A stretch of 64,000 bases of DNA, from the NCBI GenBank assembly GCA_963733105.1, contig CAVTCB010000020.1, forward strand, positions 62,001 through 126,000. The letters are read 5' to 3'. The stretch comes from JAFAYN01 sp963733105. GTDB lineage: Bacteria > Gemmatimonadota > Gemmatimonadetes > Longimicrobiales > Longimicrobiaceae. Positions 1-9,185 of this stretch are shown one piece after another; the first letter of the stretch is position 1, and every line of letters begins with the position of its first letter. Position numbers and translations under genes: made by a program. The notes under the pieces were generated by a model, which did no database searches, was not told where the DNA came from, and was given only the letters and a program-made list of their open reading frames with translations.

Positions 1-23
1 AGGAGAGCTCGTTCGCGCAGGGG

Positions 24-725
24 ATGGCGTCGCGCCCGGACGTGCGCCCGGTCTTCCTCCTGGCCGACTCGCAGCTCCTCTTCTGGAGGGACGGGGACCG
101 GCTCTGGCTGGACACCGTGCGCGAGCAGCTGGAAGCCCCCTCGCCGAAGGCGGCGTACCTGGGCGCCTCCAACGGCGACAACCCGGAGTTCTACACCATC
201 TTCCAGGCGGCCATGGAGGGGATCGGCGTCACGGAGACGCGGATGGTCCCCACCCGCCCCTCGGAGGAGGAGCTGGCGTTCCTGGCGGAGGCCGACCTGG
301 TCCTCCTTGCCGGGGGCGACGTGGAGCAGGGGTGGAGCGCCTTCGAGGCGAGCGGGGTCAAGGACGCGGTGGTGCGCCGCTACTACGCCAAGGCGGTGCT
401 GATGGGGGTGTCGGCGGGGGCGGTGCAGCTGGGGCTGGTGGGGTGGCCGCCCAACGGCCCGGTGGACTCCGGCGACCTGCTGGACACCTTCAAGCTGATC
501 CCCTACGTGATCGACGCGCACGCCGAGCGCGAGGAGTGGGACCACCTGAAGCACGCGGTGAAGCTGATGGGGGAGAGCGTGCAGGGGATCGGGATCCCCG
601 CCGGGGGCGGGGTGGTCTACCACCCGGACCACTCGCTGGAGGCGGTGCGCCACCCCTGCCACGAGCTGCGGCTGCGGGACGGGCAGGTGGTCCGCTCGCT
701 CATCTTCCCCACCTCGCCGGAGTAG
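24..725 (+). CDS. Cyanophycinase-like peptidase (S51 family)
   Basis: Predicted serine peptidase of the S51 (cyanophycinase / dipeptidase E) class, which has a class I glutamine-amidotransferase fold. The nucleophile motif GVSAGAV lies near residue 133, with an upstream glycine-rich LLAGGDVEQG strand-loop near 94; both are typical of the family. A distal histidine-rich stretch (DAHAEREEWDH) could supply the catalytic His. At 233 aa the length is normal. No signal peptide is seen, so it is probably cytoplasmic; substrate is unknown. The frame is open to the window edge. ATG 24 is chosen because the conserved VFLLADSQLL start follows at once and an AGGAGA lies upstream, although the spacing is long. 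The metallophosphoesterase gene follows after 9 bases, suggesting co-transcription. Confidence 0.8.
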   Translation: MASRPDVRPVFLLADSQLLFWRDGDRLWLDTVREQLEAPSPKAAYLGASNGDNPEFYTIFQAAMEGIGVTETRMVPTRPSEEELAFLAEADLVLLAGGDVEQGWSAFEASGVKDAVVRRYYAKAVLMGVSAGAVQLGLVGWPPNGPVDSGDLLDTFKLIPYVIDAHAEREEWDHLKHAVKLMGESVQGIGIPAGGGVVYHPDHSLEAVRHPCHELRLRDGQVVRSLIFPTSPE

Positions 726-734
726 GCCCGCCGG

Positions 735-1493
735 ATGCGAGTGTTCGCCGTCTCGGACCTGCACACGGACTTCCGGGAGAACATGGCGGTGGTGGAGGCC
801 CTCCCGCGGGGGGAGCACTCCGGCGACGCCCTGATCGTCGCGGGCGACATCGCCGACACCCTGGAAACGGTGGAGGCGACGCTGGCCCTGCTGCGCGCCC
901 GCTTCCGCGAGGTGTTCTTCGTCCCCGGGAACCACGAGCTGTGGGTGCGCACCGAGCCGGGCGACTCGGTGGACAAGTTCAACCGCATCCTCCGCCTGTG
1001 CGACGCGCTGGGGGTGCGGACCCGCCCCGCGGGGCTAGACGGGGTGTGGATCGTCCCCCTCTTCTCCTGGTACGAGGCGGAGTTCGACACCGACGGCGAC
1101 GCGGAGACCAGGGAGCTGGAGGCGTGGTCGGACTTCCACTTCTGCCGCTGGCCGGAGGCGGTGCGTCCCTGCGACTTCTTCCTGGCGATCAACGAGCCGC
1201 ACCTGCGCCCCTACGACGCGCCCGTGGTCTCGTTCTCCCACTTCCTCCCCCGGCGCGACCTCCTCCCCCCGGCCAAGTACCTCCGCTTCCGGGGTCTGCC
1301 GCGGGTGGCGGGGTGCGCGGCGCTGGACGCGCAGGTGCGCGCCACCGGCTCGCGGCTGCACGTGTTCGGGCACAGCCACATCAACGTGGACCGGGAGATC
1401 GACGGGGTGCGCTACGTCCAGAACGCGCTCCGCTACCCCCGCGACCGCTCCGGCCCCGCCTTTCCGCTCAAGCTGATCTGGAGCGGGGAATAG
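735..1493 (+). CDS. Metallophosphoesterase
   Basis: Calcineurin-like phosphoesterase of 252 aa. The metal-ligand motifs of the family appear in order: SDLHTD at residue 7, AGDIAD near 36, PGNHELW near 63 and FGHSHIN near 212. They are expected to hold a two-metal centre that hydrolyses phosphomono- or diesters; the substrate cannot be told. No signal peptide or membrane segment, so cytoplasmic. It starts nine bases after the S51 peptidase stop and is followed 31 bases later by a DoxX gene with its own strong ribosome site. Family assignment is firm; physiological role is unknown. Confidence 0.88.
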   Translation: MRVFAVSDLHTDFRENMAVVEALPRGEHSGDALIVAGDIADTLETVEATLALLRARFREVFFVPGNHELWVRTEPGDSVDKFNRILRLCDALGVRTRPAGLDGVWIVPLFSWYEAEFDTDGDAETRELEAWSDFHFCRWPEAVRPCDFFLAINEPHLRPYDAPVVSFSHFLPRRDLLPPAKYLRFRGLPRVAGCAALDAQVRATGSRLHVFGHSHINVDREIDGVRYVQNALRYPRDRSGPAFPLKLIWSGE

Positions 1494-1524
1494 TCCCCCC
1501 ACACCCACCGCGAGGAGGCCCGTG

Positions 1525-2028
1525 ATGTTCCAGCGACTCATCCGCACCGACGACGACCTGGCCGTGTTCTTCGTCCGCGTGGCCCTGGCCGTGGTGATCT
1601 GGCCGCACGGGGCGCAGAAGGCGCTGGGGTGGTGGCACGGGCGGGGCCCCGCGCCCACCATGGAGTTCTTCGAGCGGCTGTGGGGGATTCCCCCGTTCGT
1701 CACCGGGCTGGTGATCCTGGCGGAGTTCGTGGGGCCCATCCTCCTGCTGACCGGCTTCCTGGGGCGGTTCGCCGCACTCGCCGTCGGGATGGTGATGATC
1801 GGCGCGGTGTGGTTCGACACGGGGAAGTGGGGCTTCTTCATGAACTGGTACGGCCAGCCCCGCGGGGAGGGCTTCGAGTTCCACATCCTGGCGCTGGGGA
1901 TGGTGGCGGCCTTGCTGGTGCGCGGGAGCGGGCGGTGGTCGGTGGACCGGGCGCTGACCCGGCGCGGGGCGCACGCCGCGGTCTCGGCGTACCGGGCGGC
2001 GACGGCGCGGGAGGGCACGACGGCCTGA
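1525..2028 (+). CDS. DoxX family membrane protein
   Basis: Small integral membrane protein of 167 aa, DoxX-like. Four hydrophobic segments are visible, around residues 14-30, 50-75, 80-100 and 125-145 (for example VVIWPHGAQKALGWW and VTGLVILAEFVGPILLL). DoxX proteins are loosely linked to thiosulfate or quinone redox chemistry and oxidative-stress complexes, but many copies have no known role. ATG 1525 is preferred over the adjacent GTG 1522 because the GAGGAGG ribosome site at 1512-1518 is then six bases away. A perfect hairpin terminator follows at 2057-2090. Confidence 0.85.
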   Translation: MFQRLIRTDDDLAVFFVRVALAVVIWPHGAQKALGWWHGRGPAPTMEFFERLWGIPPFVTGLVILAEFVGPILLLTGFLGRFAALAVGMVMIGAVWFDTGKWGFFMNWYGQPRGEGFEFHILALGMVAALLVRGSGRWSVDRALTRRGAHAAVSAYRAATAREGTTA

Positions 2029-2056
2029 GCCGTCGCCATCCGGGCGGGACGGGTAC

Positions 2057-2090
2057 CGGCGGGGCGCACCACGGGCGGTGCGCCCCGCCG
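2057..2090 (+). terminator. Hairpin terminator after DoxX gene
   Basis: Perfect 14-bp GC stem (CGGCGGGGCGCACC paired with its complement at 2077-2090) with a six-base loop, 28 bases after the DoxX stop. No clear U-tract follows, which is common for terminators in such GC-rich DNA. Confidence 0.7.
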
Positions 2091-2165
2091 CGCGTCCGGC
2101 GCCCTGGCCCCATCCTTGAGGGTCTCCCCCGCGAGCCGTCCACGTCCACCCCGACCGCCGAGCCC

Positions 2166-2672
2166 ATGTCCGCACGCCCGCGCTCCCCACGCTCCGCCCC
2201 GCCGGCCGCACCGGTCCTGGACGAGGACCCGCGGCTGGGCCGCGTCCGCGGCCTCGCGTACCTGCTGGACAACTCCATCCCCCTCCCCGGCGGCGCCCGC
2301 ATCGGGGTGGACGCGCTGATCGGGCTGATCCCCGGGGTGGGCGACCTGGCCGGCTCGGCGCTCTCGGTCTACATCCTGGGCCAGGCGGCGCGGATGGGCG
2401 CGCCGAAGCCGCTCCTGCTGCGCATGGCGGGGAACGTGGCGGTGGAGACCATCGTGGGGTCGGTCCCCTTCCTGGGCGACCTCTTCGACGCGGCGTGGAA
2501 GGCCAACGCCCGCAACACCCGCCTGCTGACCACGTACCTGGAGAGCCCGGCGCGCGCGGAGCGGGCGGGGCGCGGCTTCGTGGTCCTCCTGGTGGTGGCG
2601 CTGCTGGCGCTCCTGGTGGGGGCCGCGGCGGTGACCGTCTTCCTGGTCCGGGGCATCCTGGCCAACCTCTGA
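2166..2672 (+). CDS. DUF4112 domain membrane protein
   Basis: 168-aa protein of the DUF4112 family. The conserved core is visible: LAYLLDNSIPLPG near residue 30, GVDALIGLIPGVGDLAGS near 47-64, and a second glycine-rich loop IVGSVPFLGDLFD near 98. A transmembrane helix ends the protein (VVLLVVALLALLVGAAAV). Function is unknown for the family; the two PGVGD/PFLGD loops flank hydrophobic segments and suggest a membrane-embedded repeat. The start is the ATG before an Arg/Pro-rich tail. The flavoprotein gene starts nine bases after the stop, so the two are probably one transcript. Confidence 0.85.
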   Translation: MSARPRSPRSAPPAAPVLDEDPRLGRVRGLAYLLDNSIPLPGGARIGVDALIGLIPGVGDLAGSALSVYILGQAARMGAPKPLLLRMAGNVAVETIVGSVPFLGDLFDAAWKANARNTRLLTTYLESPARAERAGRGFVVLLVVALLALLVGAAAVTVFLVRGILANL

Positions 2673-2680
2673 CCGCGTCC

Positions 2681-3814
2681 ATGTCCGGGCCGCGCCTCCT
2701 CCTCGCCGGCTGCGGCCACGCGCACCTGTTCGTGCTGGAGGCGCTCGCCCGCGGGCGCCTCCCCGGCGTCCGCGCCACGCTCGTCTCGCCGGCGGAGAGC
2801 TACTTCTACTCGGGGATGATCCCCGGCGTGCTGGCCGGACGCTACGCCCCGGAGCAGGCGCGCCTCCGCCCGCCCCGGCTGGCCCGCGCCGCGGGCGCGG
2901 AGTGGGTGCGCGGGAGCGTCGCCCGGGTCGACGCGCACGCGTGGGAGGTGACGCTCGCGGACGGACGGGCGCTCGGGTACGACCTGCTGTCGCTGGACGT
3001 CGGCTCCGCCCTCGCCGCGGACGACCTCCCCGGCGTGGCGGAGCACGCGCTCCCGGTGAAGCCGATGCAGGAGGCGCTGCGCATCGCCTCCGCGGCGGAG
3101 GCGGCGGTGGAGCGCCTGGCCCGGCGGCAGGCGCGGATCGTGGTGGCGGGCGGCGGCCCGGCGGGGGTGGAGGTGGCCCTCTGCCTGGGGGCGGGGCTCG
3201 CGCGCCGCTCCGGGGGGCGCTTCGTCCTCACGCTCCTGGAAGCGGGGGACGCCCTCCTGGCGGGGTACCCGGAAGCCTTCCGCGAGCGCGCCGCCGGGGT
3301 GCTGCGCGGGCGCGGGGTGGAGGTGCGCACGGGGACCGCGGTGGAGCGCGTGGAGGCGGGGGAGGTGCGCACCGGGGAGGGCGCCGCGGTCCCCTTCGAC
3401 GTGCTGGTGTGGGCCACCGGCCCGCGCGCGCCGTCGCTCTTCCGCGACTCCAACCTCCCGACGGACGGCCGGGGCTACCTCCGCGTCGGCCCGACGCTGC
3501 AGGCGGTGGGGAACGACGACGTCTTCGCCGCGGGCGACTGCGCGGCGCTGGAGGGGGCGCCGTGGGTGGCGAAGGCGGGGGTCTACGCCGTACGGGAGGG
3601 GGAGGCGCTCCCGGGAATCCTGGAGAGCGTGCTCGCCGGGCGCGACCCGGAGCCGTACCGGCCGCAGCGGGACTGGCTCTCGCTGATGAACACCGGCGAC
3701 GGGAGGGCGCTCCTGGCCTGGCGCGGCCTCGTGGAGCACGGCCGGGCCGCCTGGCTCCTCAAGGACTCGATCGACCGCCGCTTCATGCGCCGCTTCCGGC
3801 GGCTGGAGCGGTGA
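2681..3814 (+). CDS. FAD-dependent NAD(P)/disulfide-type oxidoreductase
   Basis: 377-aa flavoprotein with two dinucleotide-binding folds. The N-terminal LLLAGCGHAHLFVLEAL is the variant FAD loop seen in NDH-2-like proteins and in the oxidoreductase part of SelD fusions (GGGHAHxxVL). FYSGMIPGVLAG follows, then an internal NAD loop VVAGGGPAGVEVAL near residue 152 and the FAD motif DVFAAGDCAAL near 282. There is no CxxxxC disulfide pair at the FAD loop, so it is not a classical disulfide reductase; a quinone or another small acceptor is more likely. Soluble or membrane-peripheral. It shares a transcript with the DUF4112 gene upstream and converges on the SseB-like gene. Exact substrate unknown. 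Confidence 0.78.
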   Translation: MSGPRLLLAGCGHAHLFVLEALARGRLPGVRATLVSPAESYFYSGMIPGVLAGRYAPEQARLRPPRLARAAGAEWVRGSVARVDAHAWEVTLADGRALGYDLLSLDVGSALAADDLPGVAEHALPVKPMQEALRIASAAEAAVERLARRQARIVVAGGGPAGVEVALCLGAGLARRSGGRFVLTLLEAGDALLAGYPEAFRERAAGVLRGRGVEVRTGTAVERVEAGEVRTGEGAAVPFDVLVWATGPRAPSLFRDSNLPTDGRGYLRVGPTLQAVGNDDVFAAGDCAALEGAPWVAKAGVYAVREGEALPGILESVLAGRDPEPYRPQRDWLSLMNTGDGRALLAWRGLVEHGRAAWLLKDSIDRRFMRRFRRLER

Positions 3815-3863
3815 GGCCCCTGACTCAGAACAGGCCGAAGCGCTTCCGGGGGTAGCTCGCGGG

Positions 3864-4265
3864 CTAGCCGGGCGAGCCGTCCAGCACCCCCCGCACCTCG
3901 GCGGCCGTGAGGACCCTGCCGTAGTCGGAGCCCGGGTTGAGCACCAGGTCGGCCCCCGCGAAGATCCCCAGGAGGTCCCGCGCCCGCATCCCCACGTACG
4001 CCACCTCCCGGTCGATGGCCGCCTGGAGGCGCGGGACCGACGAGAACACCGGGATGCACCTCAGGCCGTCGGTCTCCACGCTCCCCACCCGGAGCTGCGC
4101 CGGCCCGTCCGACACCCGCCACCCCGGCTGCTCCGGGGGCGGCCCCTCGTCGATCACGTACAGGTCGGCTTCCAGGAGGTCGCGGTGGAACCGCGCGCGG
4201 TGCGCCGGGTCGGTGGCGGCGCGCACCAGCGACCGCTCCAGGTCGTTCTGCGGCTCGAAGGGCAT
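3864..4265 (-). CDS. SseB-family protein
   Basis: 133-aa protein matching the SseB N-terminal domain: an NDLERSLVRAATDPAHRARFHRDLLEADLYV start region, a CIPVFSSVPRLQAAI core near residues 70-84, and a C-terminal LVLNPGSDYGRVLTAAEV motif near 105-122. The family is named after a type III secretion protein but is widespread in bacteria with no secretion system; such stand-alone copies are soluble and of unknown role. It lies downstream of the ABC permease on the same strand (39-base gap). No secretion apparatus is nearby, so an effector role is not supported. Confidence 0.75.
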   Translation of the reverse strand: MPFEPQNDLERSLVRAATDPAHRARFHRDLLEADLYVIDEGPPPEQPGWRVSDGPAQLRVGSVETDGLRCIPVFSSVPRLQAAIDREVAYVGMRARDLLGIFAGADLVLNPGSDYGRVLTAAEVRGVLDGSPG

Positions 4266-4304
4266 CGGAAAGGATCGTCGGTGCGAGGAAGGTTTCTCCG
4301 GGCG

Positions 4305-6783
4305 TCACTGCGACTGCAGGGCCTCGGCCGGATGGACGGCGGCCGCGCGGCGCGCGGGGATCCAGCTCGCGGCGAGCGCGACGGCGAGGAGCGCCACGGG
4401 CGTCACGCCGAGCGTCACCAGGTCGACGGGGCCCGCGGCGTAGAGCAGCCCGCGCAGCAGCCGCGAGGCGGCGAGCGCGCACGCCGTGCCGATCACGATG
4501 CCGAGCCCGGCCAGGCGCAGGCCGTCCAGCGAGACCATGCGGCTCACCTCTTCCGGCCGGGCACCGAGCGCCATCCGGATGCCGAGCTCGCGGCGGCGGA
4601 TGCTGACGCTGTACGCCATGATGCCGTACAGGCCGACGGCTCCGAGCAGGACCGTCACCATGCCGGCCGATCGCGAACAGCACGACCAGGGCGCGGGCGC
4701 GCGCCGACGCGTCGTGCACGAGCTCGCCCAGCGAGCCCTCGTCGTAGGTCGGGAGGGTGGAGTCGAGCGAGCGCACGATCCGGCGGATGGCCGACACGGT
4801 CTCGCCCTCTCCGGCGTCGGTCCGGACGACCAGCGAGAGCGCGGGCGGGAGCGACGGGCCGGCCTCCGGCCGCGCGGCGGTGACGAGGGGGAAGTACGCG
4901 ACGGCGCCCGCCGGCTCCTCGAGGCTGTCGTAGTGCACGTCGCCCACCTCGCCGACGACGGTGTACCAGCGGCCGCCGAGCGGGCGGACGCGCCTGCCGA
5001 GCGGGCTCGCGCCCGGCCAGTACCGCTCGGCGAAGGCGCGGCTCACGATCGCCTCGTCCGACGGGCGGGCGGCGTCCTGCGGGCCGAACGTCCGGCCGCG
5101 GCGCAGCGGGATGCGCAGCGTCCGGAAGTAGTGGCCGTCCACGTGCGCGACGGCGTGCTCGGCCCCGCCGGCGTCCGCCCGCGGCCGGTCGTCCTCCACC
5201 TCGATCGCCATGTCGTGTCGGTCGCCGCTGAGGGGCACCCGGTCGGTCAGCGCCACGTCGCGCGCCCCCGGGATCGCCCGCGCCTCGCGGACCAGGGCCT
5301 CGAAGAAGCCCAGGCGCGAGGCGGCGCCGCCGTACCTGGCATAGGGGAGGAGGACGCGGGAGGTGACCACGTGGCCGGCGTCGAATCCGGGCCGCACCTC
5401 GCGCAGGCGAAGGAGGCTGCGCGTCATCAGCCCCGACGCGGCCACCAGCACGACGGCCAGCGCGATCTGCGCGACCACCAGGGCGTCGCGCACCCGTCGC
5501 GGCGAGCGGCCGCCCCCCGGCCCGGTGCCGGCGCTTCGAAGGGTCTGCGCGATGGACGCCCGGCGCGCGCGGAGGAGCGGGAGCACGCTCACGAACAGCG
5601 CGCAGAACACGGTGATCCCCACCGCGAACAGCAGGACCGGCGCGTCGACACGGACGTCTTCCAGCCGCGGGAGCGACAGCGCCGTGCCCGTGTCCGGCAC
5701 CACCCGCATGGCCGCCGCGGCCAGGAGCACGCCGGCGCCGCCGCCCAGGACGCTCAGCAGCACGGATTCGCTCAGCACGAGCGCGACCATCCCGATGAAG
5801 CCGGAGCCGAGCGCGGCACGCACGGCGAGCTCCGTCTGCGCGCGCTCGGCGCGCACGAGCAGCAGCCCGGCCACGTTGGTGCACGCGACGAGGAGCACGA
5901 GCAGCACGCTCCCGAACACGAGCCAGAGCAGGTGCGAGACGGGGCCGACGATCGAATCCCGCAGCGGCTGCACGTGCGGCGTGACGTGCGCTCCCTGCCA
6001 TGCCGCCGGCGAGGCGTCGCCCCGGACGTAGTCGCCGAGGTGGGGGAGCACGCGCGCGAGGTCCGCCTGCGCGGCCCCGGCCGACACGCCGCGCCTGAGC
6101 CGTCCGATCCCGGCGAGGTTGAGCGTGGCGGGCCGCGTGCGCGCCGGGTCGAGCGCGAGCGGGAGCCAGATCTCCACGTGGCGCGCGGGATACCCGAAGC
6201 GCGGCGGCATGATCCCGACGATCGTGCGCGGGACGTCGTTCACCACGATCTGCCGGCCGAGGGCACCGGGGTCGCCGCGGAGGCGCTCCTGCCAGATGCG
6301 GTGCGACACCACGACGACCCGCTCGGCGCCGGGCCGGTCCTCGCCCGGGGCGAGCCCCCTGCCGAACGCCGGGCGAACGCCCAGGACGTCGAAGAAGTTC
6401 GCCGTGACGCGCGCGCCGCGGACGCGAACGGCGGCCTGGCCCGCCTCCGAGGCGCCGAGGTCGCCGTCGTCGAGCCGCCACGCGGCGATGCCTTCGAAGG
6501 CGCGCGCCCGGTCCTGGTAGAGCAGGACCATGGCGTCGGACTGGTCCACCCTCTCGCGCCCGGCGTCGCTCACCGTATGCGTCAGCCGCGCGAGGCGGTC
6601 CGGTTCCGGGTAGGGGAGCGGCTCGAGCAGGATGCCGTTCACCAGGCTGAACACGGCCGTCGTGGTGCCGACGCCGAGCGCGAGAACGAGGATCACCGCT
6701 CCGGCGAAGATCGGGGCGCGCCGGAGGCGGCGCGCCGCGAACCGGAGCTCGGACCCGGTGAACAGCTGGCGGAGCTGGGACAC
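4305..6783 (-). pseudogene. ADOP-type ABC transporter permease, frameshifted
   Basis: Duplicated ABC permease of the ADOP/MacB-FtsX type, about 826 codons. Features in order: first transmembrane segment (IFAGAVILVLALGVGT, about residues 25-40); MacB-like periplasmic domain with FFDVLGVRPAFGRG; three-helix FtsX domain; a second copy with a periplasmic core (FRTLRIPLRRGRTF); final helices GLYGIMAYSVSIRRRELGIRMALGARP, a hallmark of the family. The reading frame breaks near 4655-4665: the main frame reads through ALVVLFAIG and then leaves, while the last 118 codons continue one frame over from MVTVLLGAVGLYG. The start is GTG at 6783, seven bases after a GGAGG. Either a true pseudogene or a one-base sequence error at GGCCGGC. 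ADOP permeases usually work with a MacB-like ATPase; none is adjacent, since the ATPase upstream belongs to another operon. Confidence 0.82.
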
Positions 6784-6830
6784 CCGGATACCTCCCCTGG
6801 TCAGGGTGCGTGAAGCTGGCACATGGACCG

Positions 6831-7547
6831 TCAGGCGCGGGGCCGCGCCGCGCCCAGGTAGTCGCGGCGGAACTGCCAGTGCCGGGCGGCCTCTTCCGGG
6901 CCGCCGAGCGCCTGCGTGGTCCCGTCGTGCACCCAGACGAAGCGGTCCGCGAGGTCCATCACCCAGGTGGTCTCGTGCCCGGTGAGCGCCACCGCGCACC
7001 CCTCCGCCGCCAGGGCGCGCAGCACCCCCCGGAGCACCTCCGCCTCCAGCGGGTCGATCCCCCGGAACGGCTCGTCCAGCAGGAGGCAGACGGGACGCCG
7101 CAGCAGCGCCACCGCCAGCTCCGCCCGCCGCCGCTCCCCGCCCGAGAGCGCCGCGCAGCGGACGCCCTCCACCCCCGCGATCCCCAGCCGCTCCAGCACC
7201 CCCCGGCGGTCGCCCGCGCCGAAGCGCGCCTCCAGCGCGTCCAGGTGCTGCCGGAGGGTGAAGTGCGGGGAAAGGACGGAGCGGTCCACCGGGAGGTGGA
7301 AGAGCCCCTCGCGGGCCAGCCGCGCCGCCGGAGCGTCGACGTGGCGCCGCCCGCGGAACTCCACGAAGCCGTGGTCCGGCCTCAGCCACCCCGCCGCGAT
7401 CCGCAGCAGCGTGGACTTCCCCGCGCCGTTGCGCCCCAGGAGCGCCGTGAGCGAGCCGGGCGCCGCCTCGAAGTACGCCGAGGTCAGCACCCTCTTCCCG
7501 CCGAGCGCCTTCCCCACCGAGTCGGCCCGCAGCACGGCGCTCACCAT
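6831..7547 (-). CDS. ABC transporter ATP-binding protein
   Basis: 238-aa ABC ATPase: Walker A LLGRNGAGKST near residues 30-40, signature LSGGERRRAEL near 130, Walker B VCLLLDEPFRGIDP near 151, and the switch His in ALTGHETTW near 191. No membrane part, so it must pair with a separate permease; the 107-aa membrane protein encoded just upstream is small for that role but is the obvious partner. The ATG lies inside the end of that gene (7-base overlap, 7541-7547), indicating translational coupling. A CPBP protease begins the same operon. Substrate unknown. Confidence 0.86.
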   Translation of the reverse strand: MVSAVLRADSVGKALGGKRVLTSAYFEAAPGSLTALLGRNGAGKSTLLRIAAGWLRPDHGFVEFRGRRHVDAPAARLAREGLFHLPVDRSVLSPHFTLRQHLDALEARFGAGDRRGVLERLGIAGVEGVRCAALSGGERRRAELAVALLRRPVCLLLDEPFRGIDPLEAEVLRGVLRALAAEGCAVALTGHETTWVMDLADRFVWVHDGTTQALGGPEEAARHWQFRRDYLGAARPRA

Positions 7548-7864
7548 CGCACCGCCACCCCGATCGCCAGCTCCGCGAGCGCGGCGGGGAGCGCGACGGT
7601 CCCGAGGAGGCGCGCCGGGCCGTACCCCAGGGAGCGGAGGAAAACGTCCTCGTTGCGGCGGCGGGCGTACACCCACCCCACGGCCGCCACGATCCCCACC
7701 ACCAGGATCGCCGCGCGGGGCGAGATCCGGAGCAGGGGCCCCGGCGCGAGCCCGATCGCACCCTCCACCGCCAGCGACCCCGCGGTCACCAGCGCCCGCA
7801 GGAAGAGCCAGGCCAGCGCCGAGCGGACGAGGAGGGAGCGGGTGAAGTGGGGGAGGAGGATCAT
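7541..7864 (-). CDS. Small membrane protein in ABC/CPBP operon
   Basis: 107 aa with hydrophobic stretches at about residues 10-30, 45-65 and 85-105, so probably three membrane helices. No recognised family. It lies one base after the CPBP protease stop, and its last seven bases overlap the ABC ATPase start. The operon arrangement suggests the membrane part, or an accessory, of the transporter. An ARRRNEDVFLRSLGYG segment near residue 66 is a likely cytoplasmic loop that could contact the ATPase; this is inference. Confidence 0.6.
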   Translation of the reverse strand: MILLPHFTRSLLVRSALAWLFLRALVTAGSLAVEGAIGLAPGPLLRISPRAAILVVGIVAAVGWVYARRRNEDVFLRSLGYGPARLLGTVALPAALAELAIGVAVRW

Positions 7865-7865
7865 G

Positions 7866-8693
7866 TCAGGGAGCTCCCCCGGCGGCCATGGGCGGGAGCC
7901 GGTCGCGCAGGCGCCAGAACAGGTACCCCACCCCCACCGCGGCCAGGGCCAGCGCCGCGCCGAACTCGGTGGTGAGCCAGCGCGTCCTCCCGGTGTCCAC
8001 CGTCACCACGTCGAAGAAGCCCTGGATCCAGAGGTTGTGGCTGGCGTGCAGGAGCATCGCAGTCCACACACTCCCCGAGCGGAGCCTCAGCCAGGCGAAG
8101 GGGAAGGAGATCCCCAGCACCATCACCGCGAAGCAGAGCACGGCGTACGGCTTCGACGTCCCCGCGTCGTAGTCCGCGAAGAGGATGAGCGGCGTGTGCC
8201 AGAGAGCCCAGACGGCGCCGCTCAGGAGCGCCGTGCGGGTGAAGCCCGTCAGCTTCGCCAGCTCCGGCACCAGGAGCCCCCGCCACCCCAGCTCCTCCCC
8301 GAGCGCCGAGACGCAGCCCATCAGCGTCCCCAGGGTGGCGAAGACGAGGAGGTTCTCCCGGAACGGGCGCACGCCGCCCAGCCCCAGGAGCCAGACGGCC
8401 CCGTACGCCGCCGCCGCGTAGGCGAGCGGGAGGAAGTAGGCCAGGAGCTGCCAGCGCGTCCCTCCCCACCCCCACCCCTCGCCGCGCACGTTCCCCTGGT
8501 GGACCAGCCGCGTGAGGAGCGCCGCCGCCCCCGGCGACCACATCAGCCCCAGGACGTAGAGCCCTCCCTGCGCGTCGAGCGTCCCCGCCGAGATGATCAG
8601 CGCGTAGAAGACCGAGCTGAGCGCGAAGGTGAGCCCCAGGTACGTCCGGATCTTCGCCCGCGCGCCGCCGTCCGCCGCTCCGGCTGCAACCAT
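7866..8693 (-). CDS. CPBP family intramembrane metalloprotease
   Basis: 275-aa polytopic membrane protein of the CPBP (CAAX protease / bacteriocin-processing, Abi) family. Metal and catalytic motifs are present: GEELGWRGLLVPEL near residues 132-145 (the EExxxR motif), LWHTPLI near 164 (FxxxH-type His) and LLHASHNLW near 218 (HxxxN/D). About eight hydrophobic segments. The family includes prenyl-protein endopeptidases and bacteriocin self-immunity proteins. It is the first gene of an operon with a small membrane protein and an ABC ATPase, a pairing also seen in peptide export or immunity loci, but no precursor peptide was recognised here. Confidence 0.86.
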   Translation of the reverse strand: MVAAGAADGGARAKIRTYLGLTFALSSVFYALIISAGTLDAQGGLYVLGLMWSPGAAALLTRLVHQGNVRGEGWGWGGTRWQLLAYFLPLAYAAAAYGAVWLLGLGGVRPFRENLLVFATLGTLMGCVSALGEELGWRGLLVPELAKLTGFTRTALLSGAVWALWHTPLILFADYDAGTSKPYAVLCFAVMVLGISFPFAWLRLRSGSVWTAMLLHASHNLWIQGFFDVVTVDTGRTRWLTTEFGAALALAAVGVGYLFWRLRDRLPPMAAGGAP

Positions 8694-8776
8694 CCACCAC
8701 CTCCTCGGGTACAGGGCGTGCTTCAGGGAAGACCAGCGACGAACACCCTTCCGGTCCAGCGAAGTAGAAGCGAACG

Positions 8777-9166
8777 ATGAGCGAAGTCCAGACGCCCCCC
8801 GCCGCCCGCCTCACCCTCGGCGGCCACCCCACCGTCCCGGCCCGGGTGGAGGTGACCTTCCTCCCGGCGCGCGGCCGGGCGATCCGCGCCCTGCTCTCCC
8901 TGGCGGTGTGCTGGGCGCTGATGCCGGTGGTGTTCTTCCTCCCGCCGCACGTCCTGTGGGTGCTGGCGGCGTTCACCGCCGGGATCTGGCTGGCGTGGCG
9001 GAGCTGGAGCGGGGAGTACGTGGTGCGCTCGTTCGAGGGCGCCTGCCCGCGCTGCGGCAGCCCGCTCGCGCTCCCCCCCGGGAGCCGGATCGGCCTCCCC
9101 CACCGGATGACCTGCTACCAGTGCCACCACCACCCGGTGCTGGAGGTGGCCCGGCGCGGAGGGTAG
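8777..9166 (+). CDS. Membrane protein with C-terminal zinc ribbon
   Basis: 129 aa, divergent from the CPBP operon. Two closely spaced hydrophobic helices lie at about residues 38-55 and 58-76 (ALLSLAVCWALMPVVFFLP, then VLWVLAAFTAGIWLAW). The C-terminal domain carries CPRCGSP and CYQC about 22 residues apart, a four-cysteine zinc ribbon facing one side of the membrane. No named family recognised. Its stop lies 20 bases from the convergent stop of the next gene. Confidence 0.65.
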   Translation: MSEVQTPPAARLTLGGHPTVPARVEVTFLPARGRAIRALLSLAVCWALMPVVFFLPPHVLWVLAAFTAGIWLAWRSWSGEYVVRSFEGACPRCGSPLALPPGSRIGLPHRMTCYQCHHHPVLEVARRGG

Positions 9167-9185
9167 ACCTCCCGCCGGACCGGCT

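Noticed and set aside
3864..4265. Type III secretion effector/translocon gene
   Set aside because: The family name derives from SseB, but there is no secretion apparatus and stand-alone members are common.
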